Origin: Atrichornis clamosus
Taxonomy: Eukaryota > Chordata > Aves > Passeriformes > Menuridae
Length of the DNA stretch: 64,000 nt
Direction: 5' to 3'
Assembly: GCA_013400975.1 (NCBI GenBank)
Contig: WBMZ01004629.1
Location: 62,001 to 126,000, forward strand
Shown here: positions 12,901 through 23,700 of the stretch, one piece after another
How the letters are laid out: each line of letters starts with the position of its first letter
Position numbering within the stretch: position 1 is the stretch's first letter
The notes under the pieces: model-generated
What the model was told of the DNA's origin: nothing
Seen by the model: only the letters and a program-made list of their open reading frames with translations
Database searches by the model: none
Program-made: the position numbers and the translations under genes

Positions 12901-15506
12901 CACAGAGGATTTGGGAAAACTGATCCAATTTCTGGATCTATAGATAGAAATTTTCTCTTTTCTTCAGGAGTGCTGTGGCTTTCTCTTGCACCCTGTCCTG
13001 CTGTAGAGTCCATTAGCTCCACAGCACATGTTGTACTTTGCCAGACACTGCGCTGAGCCTGAGCAGTAGAGGGTGGAGAGGCTGCACCGATGCTGCCCTG
13101 GCATTTGATATGGGGCATGTCAGGAGCATGCTGTGGCATCCTTTCTGTAAGAGCATGTCTGACCTGGCTATTTTAGAAAACTCTATTTTTGGTTCTTCCC
13201 CTGCATTAAATAGAGCCATTCATGACAGTCTGCTCACATGCTGTGTCTTTCCTGTCCCAACTGTATTTTTAAAGTGACTGCTTGGGCCAGCCAGCACTGT
13301 TACTTTCATGTGTAGGACTTTTGGTTTTCCTATTCTGTTTCTTGTGGTCTTTAGTGTTTGCACTCATAGTACACAGCTGAGTCCCTCTCTGGTGCTGGAG
13401 AATAAGGGAGGTACATGGCTGTGCTTTCACGAAGGGTCACAGTCAGTACTGCAGCAACTGCTTTGGGCCATCAGGAAATGCAGGACTCTGTGCTACCATG
13501 AATGGAAAGCAGAAGTCATTTGTAAGTTAGTATGTTTGAATTTATGACCCACTCTCTCCAAGGTCTTCTCTGCTTGACAAGCAACAGCAAAGCTATGCCT
13601 ACTTTTTTTTAGTCATGGACTTTTACATCTGATTTTTTTTCTTTCAGGTTGCTGCTGGTGGGAAGGCTGAGAAGAGCCCTAGCTCAGACCAGAACTGCAC
13701 TGGGAAGATGTTTTCAGTCTGGGACTGAAACTAACCTAGAGGTCTACATTCTCAACCAGCTCATAAATACTGGCCCATATCATTGTGATAGTATCTTATG
13801 TTTGAAGCTAAAGGCTTTGTTCAAGAGGCTGTGCCCATTGACAGAAACAAGTGGTTAGGAGTGTCTATAAAAGTATCATTACAGTTTTTTTAAATTTGTG
13901 CTAAGACTGATTTGAATTCAAAAAGAAGCTATGAGAAAGTAGGGTAGTATTTTTCTTAGCCTTCTACTAATGAGCTTAATTTCCTATAAAGCACTCCTAT
14001 GACGTAGAACGTGGTTTAGTTTTATCTGAAGATAATTTAGAAGAATTAGTGAAGATTGACTTGGTATTTTGATATTAGCAATTTGGTATTAAATTGCATG
14101 AGGTAATTTTACCTTTAATGCCAAGGGTTCACATGTTTATCATGTCTACAAGCTGGATAGTAATTTCTGTCATGGACACAGGCAACATGTCAACAGTCCA
14201 ATGATCCATTTCAGTAAAACAGACTTTCTGCCTTTATTTTAATGAGAATATGGATCTGCCCAGCTCTTTCTATTAAACAGAAGCCAAAGTTGTGGAGGAA
14301 ATAGCTAGCAGTTTAGCATTTTAAAATATTAGATTATGCTATCCAATGCCAATTTATCTTAAAATAGGAATAAATCAAACATACCTTTTTGACAAAATGG
14401 TAGATCCTGATTAATTTTAGAGTAATGTTTCTCTTCAGTGGTATCAAAACTGTGTTCCTTAAGTCTCTTGTTGAAAGCACTGAGATATGTAGAGAAATAA
14501 CAGGTAAAGTGCTCCACAATTTCTCCAAATGAAAATCTCCAAAGAATGGCTCAATGGCTTTTCAAACCTCTGTAAGGAAAAACCACCAGCTGCTCTGGAC
14601 TGAATACTCGTGTTTTAAACTTATAAGTGGGATTGCAAGGTGATAAAATCTGCAGGATGATTTTTAGACAGGAAGCTGAAATTCGTGCATCTGAAGTGCT
14701 AAAATGTGACAACCATTGCATGTATTTTTAAAACAGGCGTGAAAAGTCACAGATATCTGCTTTCAATAAAGAAAGAGCAGGAAATCCACAATAAACCAAT
14801 AAAACCATAAACCTTAAAATATGCACTTGCAGCAGGTGCTGATATGTACAACAATATTTGAATGCAATAAAATGTCTCACTATTGTTCAAAAAGAACTGC
14901 AGCCAAGCTACAGCATTTGGCTGCATTCTGCCCTTGACAAGAGTTAGTTCAGATATCCAAAGCTAGCATGTCTTAGATAAAGAGAGGAAATTTCTTTAGG
15001 AAAGACTATAGGAAACATGTTCTTTTTCAAGTCCCTTGCTTTACTCAATTGAGAGGTCTCTATTATTTTGGGTTTTTTTAGCTCTTTTTTTTCCCTATCA
15101 GATGATTCATCTGGAATGTGAATTTATCACCCTTTCATTCCCAAAATTTCTGTCAGTACAACTAGTTCCCAGAAATGCTAGTGAGATGAGGACTATGCGT
15201 CTCACCCACCATATGAAGCAATGGAAGCAAACAGGCTTTGGTTTCCTTGTGTATATGAGCCCTGTCCTTCTGCCCTGCTCCTCTTAGAGCTGGTCTGCTT
15301 TCCTGGCATCAGCAGCAATTGAGAACAGAGCTTGGCACATAATGTGGCCTCCTTTTTTGGGACACAGAACAAGTGGTGTGAGAACAGAGGAAATCCACGC
15401 AGTGAGCATCCAGGTCAGTGACCATCCAGCTACTGAGAGCTGGACTTGAAGGGATGAAGATCTGAACCTTGTTATCTCTCTCTGAATTTTATTTAATATG
15501 TAGATG
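9999..15506. other. Non-coding stretch, no gene seen
   Basis: Several overlapping open frames of 60-115 codons occur on both strands around 10.0-10.4, 11.7-12.1 and 12.8-13.5 kb. They coincide with slightly GC-richer sequence where stops are rarer. None has a recognisable domain, signal peptide or membrane plan. No CR1 or LTR sequence was recognised. Confidence 0.65.
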
Positions 15507-15580
15507 AAGGGAATATATTAGATATGGACACTGAGTAACAACCAAAGGGAATGTGTTAGGTATGAACACTGAGTAACACC
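15507..15580. repeat. Two-copy 37-base tandem repeat
   Basis: Two adjacent 37-base units, 15507-15543 and 15544-15580, share the core GGGAAT..ATT/GTTAG.TATG.ACACTGAGTAAC and differ at a handful of positions. This is an aged local tandem duplication. Confidence 0.85.
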
Positions 15581-15883
15581 TGGAGGAAGACTGGAAAAGA
15601 AAAATAGTATTGCAGTCTTTTCCTATCCAGGCTGATTAATCACCACAAAAACACTGTTAAGAGCATGACTGCAATTTTCAAAATGTCCTTGGTACTTTAT
15701 CTTCAAGGCACTGCTCCCTGAAAAACAAATTCTCTGCCCACACCCTAATTTTCTGGGCTGACTGTTAAAATCTGTGAAAATGCTTTTGGTTTTAGAAATA
15801 ATGCTGGTGTCAATCAGATGTTCTCTAGCAGATATCCAATCTAGACTACTCAGTTTCTCAGATTTATCAGCTGGTGCAAGGTT

Positions 15884-16114
15884 ATGGTTCAGGTGAATAG
15901 CAGGATCATATCAACTGTTGGTGCAATGTGCAGCTCTGCATATGGGGTGGAAACAGTTGCAAAGCTTTTGTTTGACACGGCCTCACAGTATCACTGCAAG
16001 GACAAGTGCTGCGTCTTCCCCGAGTGTCCGTGTCTAGATCGGCGCTCCCGGAGCCACCGTTGGCATATCTGGCACCCAGGCAGGGAGGATTCTCACCCAC
16101 ACACACACTCATGA
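15884..16114 (+). other. Unidentified 76-codon open frame next to the LTR
   Basis: The frame runs from an ATG at 15884 to a stop just before the LTR at about 16122. It has a Cys-rich stretch (CKDKCCVFPECPC) in its second half. Its 3' part overlaps a CpG-dense patch at about 16010-16060. I do not recognise the product. It may be internal sequence of an old retroviral element, flanking sequence, or leader/U5 DNA of the LTR read on the other strand. There is no evidence that it is expressed. Confidence 0.2.
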
Positions 16115-16218
16115 ACAGTGGTGTGGTGGCAGACACATACAAACGCAGGCAGTCTTACTAATATTGTCGATCTGAAGCAAAGGAGCAGAGAGGGACCTCT
16201 CGTATGGGTTCCGAGGAA

Positions 16219-16224
16219 TTTAAT
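16219..16224 (-). terminator. Poly(A) signal of the minus-strand LTR
   Basis: The minus strand reads ATTAAA about 80 bases after the TATA box. That spacing fits the end of a retroviral R region. Confidence 0.5.
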
Positions 16225-16302
16225 AGCACAGGATCCAGGACAGCACCACAAAACACTCAAACATTCCAGGGACAAAAGGCTCCAGGATAGCTTTTACACA
16301 AG

Positions 16303-16312
16303 ATTTTATATG
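16303..16312 (-). promoter_or_regulatory. TATA box of the minus-strand LTR
   Basis: On the minus strand the sequence reads CATATAAAAT. It sits downstream of the CCAAT-type boxes and upstream of the ATTAAA signal, which is the expected place for a retroviral core promoter. Confidence 0.55.
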
Positions 16313-16623
16313 GGGGTAGAAAGGGGCGGAGAGAGCATCAGGGTCCAATGACGTGAGGGTCCAAGGGTGGGGACAAGGTGGGGTGACAGGGTTACAACCA
16401 ATAGGGAAGTAGGAGGGAGGGGCTGAGGAGAAGGGGACCAATGGACAACTGAATAGGACAGAACTTTCTAGAATTGATACATATTCAACAGAGGAGATGA
16501 ATATTTAACAAGTTTAACATAAAAGAGGGTGGAGGGCCAAAGGGCCAACCAAAACCAACTAATCAACGTAACAGAGACCTGATTTGTGGGAACTCATCCT
16601 AACCAGAGGGGAAATATTATACA

Positions 16624-16728
16624 TCGGTGTCCTCCCACCAGGCATCTTCATCTGCTTCTGGGGCCTGCAGCTCCTCAACTGCCTGCTCTGTGGCAGCCAC
16701 CACCGCAACATTTGTTCGTAGATTTATA
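16624..16728 (-). pseudogene. Possible env-end remnant upstream of the LTR
   Basis: Reading toward the LTR on the minus strand, one frame stays open for about 34 codons. It ends in an acidic, Trp-containing tail (DAWWEDTDV) with its stop codon right at the proposed LTR start. Retroviral env genes often end at or just inside the 3' LTR, so this placement suggests the end of an internal region. The frame is short and could be open by chance, and I recognise no family motif in it. Confidence 0.2.
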
Positions 16729-16873
16729 TGGATTTACCGTAAATTTACTTTTAGGAAAGCTCAGTTAAGTTTTTGGCTGTGGGATCACCTAGTTCCCCTA
16801 GACATAGTTATGTGTCCAATCCCTTTCTCTATAACTGATTCTGCATTCCTAGGCTTCCCTTCCGGCCTATAGC

Positions 16874-17050
16874 ATGGGGAGATACCACCACCTTAAGTAT
16901 AACCAGATACTATATAACAATCAGACTTTTAGAGCCCCTTGGTCTTGGGTGAAGCAACAACCTACTTGTGATCACCTGTGTAATTTCGAGATGGAGGAAG
17001 TGCCAAAATGTTCACACGAGTACTTCACTATATGTTCCACATGCACATGA
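16874..17050 (+). other. Unidentified Cys-rich 58-codon open frame
   Basis: This frame starts at an ATG at 16874 and ends with TGA at 17048-17050. It contains an N-glycosylation-type NNQT site, a Trp pair (PWSW), and closely spaced Cys/His residues (CDHLCNF, then KCSHEYFTIC). The composition looks more protein-like than nearby chance frames. It runs opposite to the LTR next to it, so if real it belongs to a different, older element or to an unknown exon. I could not match it to any family. Confidence 0.2.
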
Positions 17051-17260
17051 GATCCCTCCACCCCATTTGTCTCCCTGTACCTGTATCCTTCATTTCCCTT
17101 GACCCTGAGTGAAACAAGGCTTTCAGACCCCTTTACACTGAATTGTTTCAGTGGCATGTTGATAAAACAGTTTATACAGATGCAGTTATAATAGCTCTTA
17201 TGCCTTCACAGAGTTTTTGGTGGGATGCCATGCTCGCCTGAGCACTAATACTGTGATAAA

Positions 17261-17861
17261 ATGGCATCTACACTGGAAATTTTTGCCAGCATAATTATGC
17301 AAGGCAACAGGACCTCTCTGGTGCTTGCTATAAATAAGACCCAACAAGTATTCCATATTATAAACAGATTGAGGACCACCACAGACTTCTCCCCTCCCAT
17401 GGATTTATTCATTGTTTCTCCGTTACAATTGCCAAACCACTGACTGTAAAACTTCCTTCAGTCCCTACTTTATTTTCATGGTGAGTCCCACTGCCTTATC
17501 AACATGTGTTATGTGCACAATGGCAGTCACTACTGCCTTTTTGCCATTCCCTACTCTTTTGCTACTGAAATCCAGCAATGTTCCCCTCTGTACAGGAGCA
17601 GATCTGTGGGGTTTTTTCCAATCAGCAAAAAGCAGAGATTTTTAATGAGAAAAATCTTTGCGAGAAGGAAAGGGATGTGACACCTTATTAAGAAAAGAGC
17701 TTAAGCTGAGGACAAAAGTCTCAAATTTCCATTACTCCTTAAATACATCCCAAACTGTCTGCACTAGCTTTGTTGGCAGTGAAACACCACTCATTACATT
17801 GGACTCCTCTCCAAAGGCTGCAACAAATCTGTTTTCTTTTTCCTTAAAAATGTTAGTGTAA
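17261..17861 (+). other. Broken protein-like frames, possibly old retroelement
   Basis: Three plus-strand frames, 17261-17443, 17412-17645 and 17658-17861, follow each other and are separated by stops or frame changes. The first has two N-glycosylation-type sites (NRT, NKT) in a helix-friendly stretch. Between the first and second, another frame holds a CYVHNGSHYC motif. This could be a decayed viral glycoprotein-type region or coincidence. I make no functional claim. Confidence 0.15.
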
Positions 17862-18799
17862 CTGATGCTTTATTTTACAAGACTTAGAGAGCATTGCTGT
17901 CTTGGAGCAACAGGCTGGGAAATGCACTGGTGTGAAACAGCAGTCAATGCCTCTGCTGTGGGGTGGATTTTGGCAAGGGGATGTGATGCACATCTGGTCT
18001 GCAGCTCCACTCTGGGAACAGTTCTAGTCACACTTTTTACACTTGGCCTGTGTTGATTTAGAAGCTCATTTGACATGCATATTTGAAAGGCAACACTGAT
18101 GAAAAGTGCAGGGCACACTTTAAATTTTTTTTTAAAAAACAAACCAAAAAACAGAAGGGAGGTTTTTTTGCCTGGTTTTTTTTTCAATATATTTCTGAAA
18201 GAACATATATGTTGGCTGACCAATTTGAAATACAAGCATTAGGAAAACTGATGCAGTATAAATCAATGAAAGTAATAGCAGAAGATCATACTCATGGCTT
18301 TCCAAAATCAACGAGGATCATTATCAGAAAACAGATCTATGATGTTCACATCTCATTTTCCATATTTTCTTGCTTTGCCTTCCAACATTCCTTGCATGGT
18401 AGTTTCGACACCTCTTTAATTTCTTCCTACAAACATCTGCTGCTTTCTATGCTATTTTTGTAGCAAATTTCCTACATGTACAACCCTCACAAAATGAAGG
18501 TTTACTCTTTCGCATAGGGGAGCAGGCTTCCCTCGGTTACAAACAGGAATGTCTTCACTTCAATGGATACTGACAAAGTGTTTAAAGCTCCTGGTCTGTA
18601 ATGTTAAGGCCTGGGAAACCTATGTTCATTTAAATAACAGCAGTGAGGGTGCAAAACTCTAATTTTACAAATAAGCGTTATTTTAGTCTCTTTCTTTTTT
18701 TTTTTTTTTTTTTTACTGGAGAAGAGGGATTTTTAAAAAAAGAAGTTGCAGATTGGATGGATCAGTTTGGAAAAAATGAATTGCACCAAATGTTGCTCT

Positions 18800-18852
18800 A
18801 TTCCTCTCTCAAAGAGGAGGGGAATTTATTCCTTTCTCTCAAAGAAGAGGGA
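18800..18852. repeat. Imperfect 28-base tandem repeat
   Basis: Two units sharing ATTCCT(T)CTCTCAAAGA(G/A)GAGG start at 18800 and 18828. The first unit is also partly self-complementary (CCTCTCTCAAAGAGGAGG). Confidence 0.7.
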
Positions 18853-19549
18853 CATGGACAAAAATCTAGATGTTACAGTATACATGGTTATTGAGAAGCT
18901 GAATTTAAAAGAAAATACTGGGTTCTCACTATCATCTTCACTGTCAGCCATTTTTCTAAGTCCTATTCACCAAATAATCTTTCTGGCCTTGCTGACCGGT
19001 CACTCTGGGCAGAGGCTATTTGCTATAGAGCCACTGAATTACTAGCATTTGTTTTGCAAATTGTTTAAGAAGTGCTGAGTTCACACATGGTATTATTCTA
19101 GAGGACACCACTTTTAATGCAGTTAATTTTGCCCATACGTGTGGTGGGGCATTGCAGCAATGACTGCATAATGGAACTACGAGGATGGGTTCTGGCTTCT
19201 GACACTTCAAAGCTTCTTGGTTTCTCCTGAGAAATAATTCACCACGGTGGCCTGTCTTAGGTAAAAAGAAGGAAAGAATCTGCTGTACAAGTGCAGTTTT
19301 TTTACTCCCTATACTGTTCTTAGGTCTTGAGTTTCCACTGGGCTCTTTGACATATTTCCCCACAAACACTTGTGCTGAATACTGAGAGGATGAAAACTAG
19401 CTCTGAGTTTTTTCTGCTGGTTTAATTTCTTCCAAAATTCCTCTCTCCATCCCATTTACCTTTTTCAGCTTCCCGTGTCATGTCCAGTCTTTTCTTCTCT
19501 CCTACACATGGGAGCTGCATTGTTGAAGCTTGCTTACTCTTCATCTGGT

Positions 19550-19590
19550 GGGGTGTGTGTGTGAGTGTGTGCATATGTGGTGTGTTTCAG
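19550..19590. repeat. Interrupted TG dinucleotide tract
   Basis: The stretch is a run of GTGTGTGTG with interruptions (GTGTGTGAGTGTGTGCATATGTGG). It is an ordinary vertebrate microsatellite. Confidence 0.8.
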
Positions 19591-19893
19591 GTCCACCTTC
19601 ACTCTTTAAAAGAGAGATATTTGATTTCCTCCCTCTTATCAGCAGTCATCCTTCCAAAAATTCATTCTTCCTATTCGAGTACAGGAATGGTGAATCAGGC
19701 TTTGCAGATAGATAGACATTCTATCCATTTCATGAATCCCATTTCATGTACCTCTGCTCAAACTTTGGCTTTGAGTACCATGTGGTGGCAACCAATGCCC
19801 TTTGCCTGGGTGGCACTCTCCTGGACACCCCTTGCTCCTTTGTGACTCTGCTTTTCTAAGGTTCACTTCTGTCTCCTTCTCATGTTGTCCATT

Positions 19894-20466
19894 TGTATTG
19901 GATTTGCACGGCAAAATTTTGATAGTGGGGGTGGGTACAGGGGTGGCTTCTGTGAGAAGCTGCCAGAAGCTTCCCCCGTGTCCAACAGAGCCAATGCCAG
20001 CTGGCTCCAAAATAGACCTTCCAAGGCCAAGGCTGAGCCCATCAGTGATGGTGGGATAACATATTTAAGAATGGGAAAAGGTTTTTGTGCAGAAGCAATT
20101 GCAGCATGGGAAGCAACTCTGCAGACACCAAGGTTGGTGAAGAGGAAGTGGGAGGAGGTTCCCCAGGCCCTGGAGCAGAGATTCCCCTGTAGACTATGGT
20201 GCAGATCACGGTGAGGCAGCTTGGCCCTGCAACTCACAGAGGTTTGTGGTAGAGTAGAGGTTCACCAGAAGCCCCTGGAGGACCCCTACACCAGAGCAGC
20301 TGTGACTCTGTGGGAAGTCTGAGCTGGATCAGCTCTGCTGGCTGGACTTGTGACTCCATGGAGGACCTGCATTGGAGCAGTCTGCTCCTGAAGGACTGCA
20401 GTTCATGGGAGAGCCCACGCGGGAGTTCATGAAGAACTGCAGCCTGTGGGAAGGACCTACCTCATC
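19894..20466 (+). mobile_element. Avian ERVL-type LTR, truncated, plus orientation
   Basis: The sequence begins TGTATTGGATTTGCACGGCA and continues with the recognisable blocks GGGGTGGCTTCTGTGAGAAG, CCAATGCCAGCTGGCTCC, GATAACATATTTAAGAA (TATA-like) and CAACTCTGCAGACACCAAGG. It then enters the characteristic imperfect repeats of the form CCATGGAGGACC...GGAGCAG and GAAGAACTGCAGCC.GTGGGAAGG. From memory these blocks match an ERVL LTR family common in bird genomes. Similarity fades near 20466, so the copy lacks its 3' part. Several open frames inside it are incidental. The exact family name needs a repeat-library search. Confidence 0.75.
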
Positions 20467-20723
20467 ATTAAGTTCGGTCTTGTTCTCCCTGGACTCTGGG
20501 ACATCTTTTCTCCTGTCTCCATTTTGGACTCTCGTCCTCTTCACACAGAACTGCCTTTGCTCTCACCCACATATGATCCTTTGCTCTGCCCAAACTGAGG
20601 ATCATCCCTTCTTCCATATAGTCCCAAATCATCACAAAGTGTCTTCTATGCTAGGATGCCCATCCCTCTTTTGCTGTATATTATTCCCAATATATACATC
20701 TTCCTGGCAGGTGCAGTATCATA

Positions 20724-20751
20724 AATTACCATAAAATAATTACCATAAAAT
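20724..20751. repeat. Perfect 14-base tandem duplication
   Basis: AATTACCATAAAAT occurs twice back to back at 20724-20737 and 20738-20751 with no mismatch, which suggests a fairly recent slippage event. Confidence 0.9.
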
Positions 20752-23700
20752 GCTGAATCTGAGTCTGATTTCTAATGGATTTGAATTTCCTCATTGATCA
20801 CGATATAAGTGGGATTATGCTGTAGCAGCACGTCTGTAACAGGAAGGTGCATCAGCACAGTGCTATGGATCAAGACTTCATGAATACTTCAACACATTGG
20901 AAAAGCTTCGGTCTTAGTTTCTGAACATCAGAAAACCCATAAGGGTGAGAAATTTTATCTGGTGATTTGTAAGAATGATTCTCTAGCATTTTATAAAATG
21001 TAAACCGAGATTTAGGATGTTAGAAATTAGACTGGTTGTAAGAATATTCTTGTCTTGGGATGCTCTGGATTATGCTGGGGAGTCATACTTACAACATTCA
21101 TTTTTCTGTCTGTGAGAGAAAATGCTGGGCTTGATATCTTCAAATAAAAAATATTTTAAATGCCTGGTATAGTAGCAAAAACTGCACAGGTGTAGTGAAT
21201 GCTGAATTTCGGAAAGAGTATCTTTCAAACTTTAATGATCTAAAAATATCTGCTTGGTTGAAATGATTGATAGTCCTTCTCTGAGAAAGTGTATCATGTC
21301 TCACACCCACTGAGTTCAAAACATTACAGCCAGCTAACTCCCAGCTGGAGAAGGCCTTGAACAATAGTGGAATAAATCATGGGAAAAGTCCGGCTTTTCT
21401 AGAGGATTTTTCTTTTCAGGTACTTTTTCCTTGTGCAGAACTAAGAAGCTGATTGTGGGGCCAGGATGTACTTGACTGGGTGGCAGCATTGCATCCTGCA
21501 GGCCAATTGGATTTCTCATTAAAAAGGTTCATTCTCCTTGTTTGAACTTAGTTCTCTATGGTTTTCAAATGTACAATGTAGCTTGTGGCAAGGTTTCCCT
21601 CTGCAGAATACTTCTTACTAAGGAAAATTGAGAAAGAGGGGAAACAGCTTGCTAATGACTGGTGGTAAGTGAGAGAAAACCTGTGAACATCATGGATCCT
21701 ACTGGAATGAAATCACAAACTAGTCATCAAAACTAATGGTCATTTTAGGAATCTTCTGAAAATAAGAGCCTTGAAAATTTTATGTCATAATGGTCATCAT
21801 ATATACTAACATTTCAGACATTATTTCATATGATGGACAGGAAACCAGTCAAATTTTGCTTTGCTTTGCTGTTTTTTAATAGCAGAATAGGGGAAAACTA
21901 CCTTGCACAACAATCTATGTCTTAAAATTGTATTTGGGGGACTTTGCTTTTGACAAAAAGGAACAAAATTGTTTACTTTCACTTAAGAGGAGTTCTTTAC
22001 ATAAATCACAAATATGTGGAATTGCAGTATGTTTCTGCAAGGTAAATGAGAACAGCATATCACTCTTCTTGGTTTGGTCATTGCTAGGCACAGAGCCATC
22101 TTTTTAGATTGGTTTGTAATACATCCTTGTATAGAGCACTAGTACTGGCCTGATTCTAAGGCTTTGGATTCTTATTTCAAGATTAAAGTATTGTTGTGTT
22201 ATTCTAAGTTTACTACATTTATATACCTGGGCTTTAAGCCTAAGGTTACTACAACTCTTTTATGATCGTGTTAATTTTGAGAAGATTAATTGATAAAACA
22301 GTAGCTGTTGATTGGACAATTGCAAGTGAAAATGATGAAATGAAAAGTAATCATTTCAATTTGAATCCTGTCTCATTTAGATATTCAAATGGTCTCCTTT
22401 TTTTATGCTTTATCTTACCAGAACTACTGATGTAAATATGTAAAACTTGCATTATAAAGCCGTGAACCTTATACAGTTAAGTCTATTTGGTATTATTACA
22501 ACGCATCAAATTGCCTAAGTAAAACTACTAATAAAAAATCTGTACCGCTATAAACTACCATTATGGAGACATGCAAGTCTCTTGTTCATAACAATCCAGG
22601 GGAAAAGGTATATGGCAGCTCAGAGAGGTACATGAATTAAATTGTCTCTGAATTAGGTGATTAGTACTTTTATCACTAACTTTGCCACAAAAAATCTGCC
22701 TGTCAGATCTCGTCTTTGAATTCTGATCTGCAGGCATGAAATAGATACTTCCTCTCCAAATAAATCTTTTTATATTCAAACAAACCAGAGCCTGAATGAG
22801 GAGACGCAATCAGGCCTCTTTCAACAATAAAACCATTAGCCCTGCCTTATTTCTGCTGGCTCAACAAATAGCTGAGTGGGATTTATTTGCTGGCAGATGG
22901 AGGTGACTAATGATATAAGCAGAACTTTTTTTGAGGGCAAGTTCCAAATGTTTAGCTAAATGATGGTTGCAGAAAAGGCAACGAGCGTCAGACAGACATG
23001 TTAAAAAAGTATGCTTCTTTCTCATTCAGTGCGTTGCTCTGTGTTTTTTTTTTATTTTTAATTTTGTTTTAGTCTTTTTTCTTTATTGATTTTTTGGGGG
23101 GTCTTGGAGGTTTTTTTTGACTGGGACCTTGACACATCCCTTTAGGCAAAGTGTGTGTTTAATACAAATTCAGTGGCATGTTTCCATCTACAGTAAAGCT
23201 GCATGCAGTTACTCTGTTTGAGAACAAAAGGGAGAGTGTTGAAATGAAATAGCTCTTACTTGGTTTGGCTAAAAGGTCCAGAATACATTACAGAGACCAC
23301 CAAGTTTTATTGACTGTACTAATCCTGCTTGATTCCACTCCTTGCATAAGACTGGCATCCCAAAATTTGTGAATGTGTCAATCAAAACAGAAAAAAATGA
23401 GGTTTCCTGTGGTGATCAGACACCTCCACCTAGAACTTGAACCCTCTAAAATGAGTCAATCTCCATGAATTGTGCTGTTTGGACCTATTTTGAAGCCCCA
23501 CAGCCTTCTTATCTGGTATTTGATTCTGAGGTTTGAGCTGGCTCTGCTTTGTAATTGTTTTTGGAGACTCTAGGAGCTTTCAGTCTTTTATCCAGAACCT
23601 TTATTCTTTCTGTCAGCAGATGCCAAGTGCACTTTCCTCAGGGATGTCCTATTTTCTCAAACCACCCTTGGAATATGCCCCTGGAGAACCCCATTCTCCT

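Larger units (their letters stand above)
16122..16623 (-). mobile_element. Endogenous retrovirus LTR, minus orientation
   Basis: About 500 bases with TG...CA-compatible ends. Read on the minus strand it has the usual LTR order. CCAAT-type boxes appear in the U3-like part (plus-strand CCAAT at 16438, 16398 and 16344), with a CREB/ATF-like TGACGTGA at 16349-16356. A TATA box (CATATAAAAT, 16303-16312) follows, then about 80 bases downstream an ATTAAA poly(A) signal (16219-16224) and a U5-like tail. No second copy was found in the window and no matching target-site duplication is visible at these ends. It could be a 3' LTR of a decayed provirus or a solo LTR with misjudged ends. The family is not assigned. 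Confidence 0.65.
17862..19893. other. Non-coding stretch with simple repeats
   Basis: The stretch contains A/T-rich low-complexity sequence at about 18120-18195, which gives the 121- and 126-codon low-complexity frames there. A T-run lies at about 18693-18714. A 28-base imperfect tandem repeat (TTCCT..CTCTCAAAGA.GAGG) occurs at about 18800-18852, and a TG-rich tract at about 19550-19590. No gene seen. Confidence 0.65.

Noticed and set aside
13648..13741. Exon-like block after a good pyrimidine tract
   Set aside because: The only donor in reach (GTCTAC) is weak and the best frame stops early. A chance acceptor is more likely.
16020..16060. Possible retroviral primer binding site (TGGCTCC on the minus strand)
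   Set aside because: It is too far from the proposed LTR end, and the bases after TGGCTCC do not match any tRNA 3' end I know.
18083..18463. 126-codon plus-strand open frame
   Set aside because: It starts in an A/T-rich low-complexity tract giving Lys/Phe runs and shows no family feature.
19863..20237. Overlapping 110- and 124-codon frames on both strands
   Set aside because: They lie within the ERVL-type LTR, which is not protein-coding.
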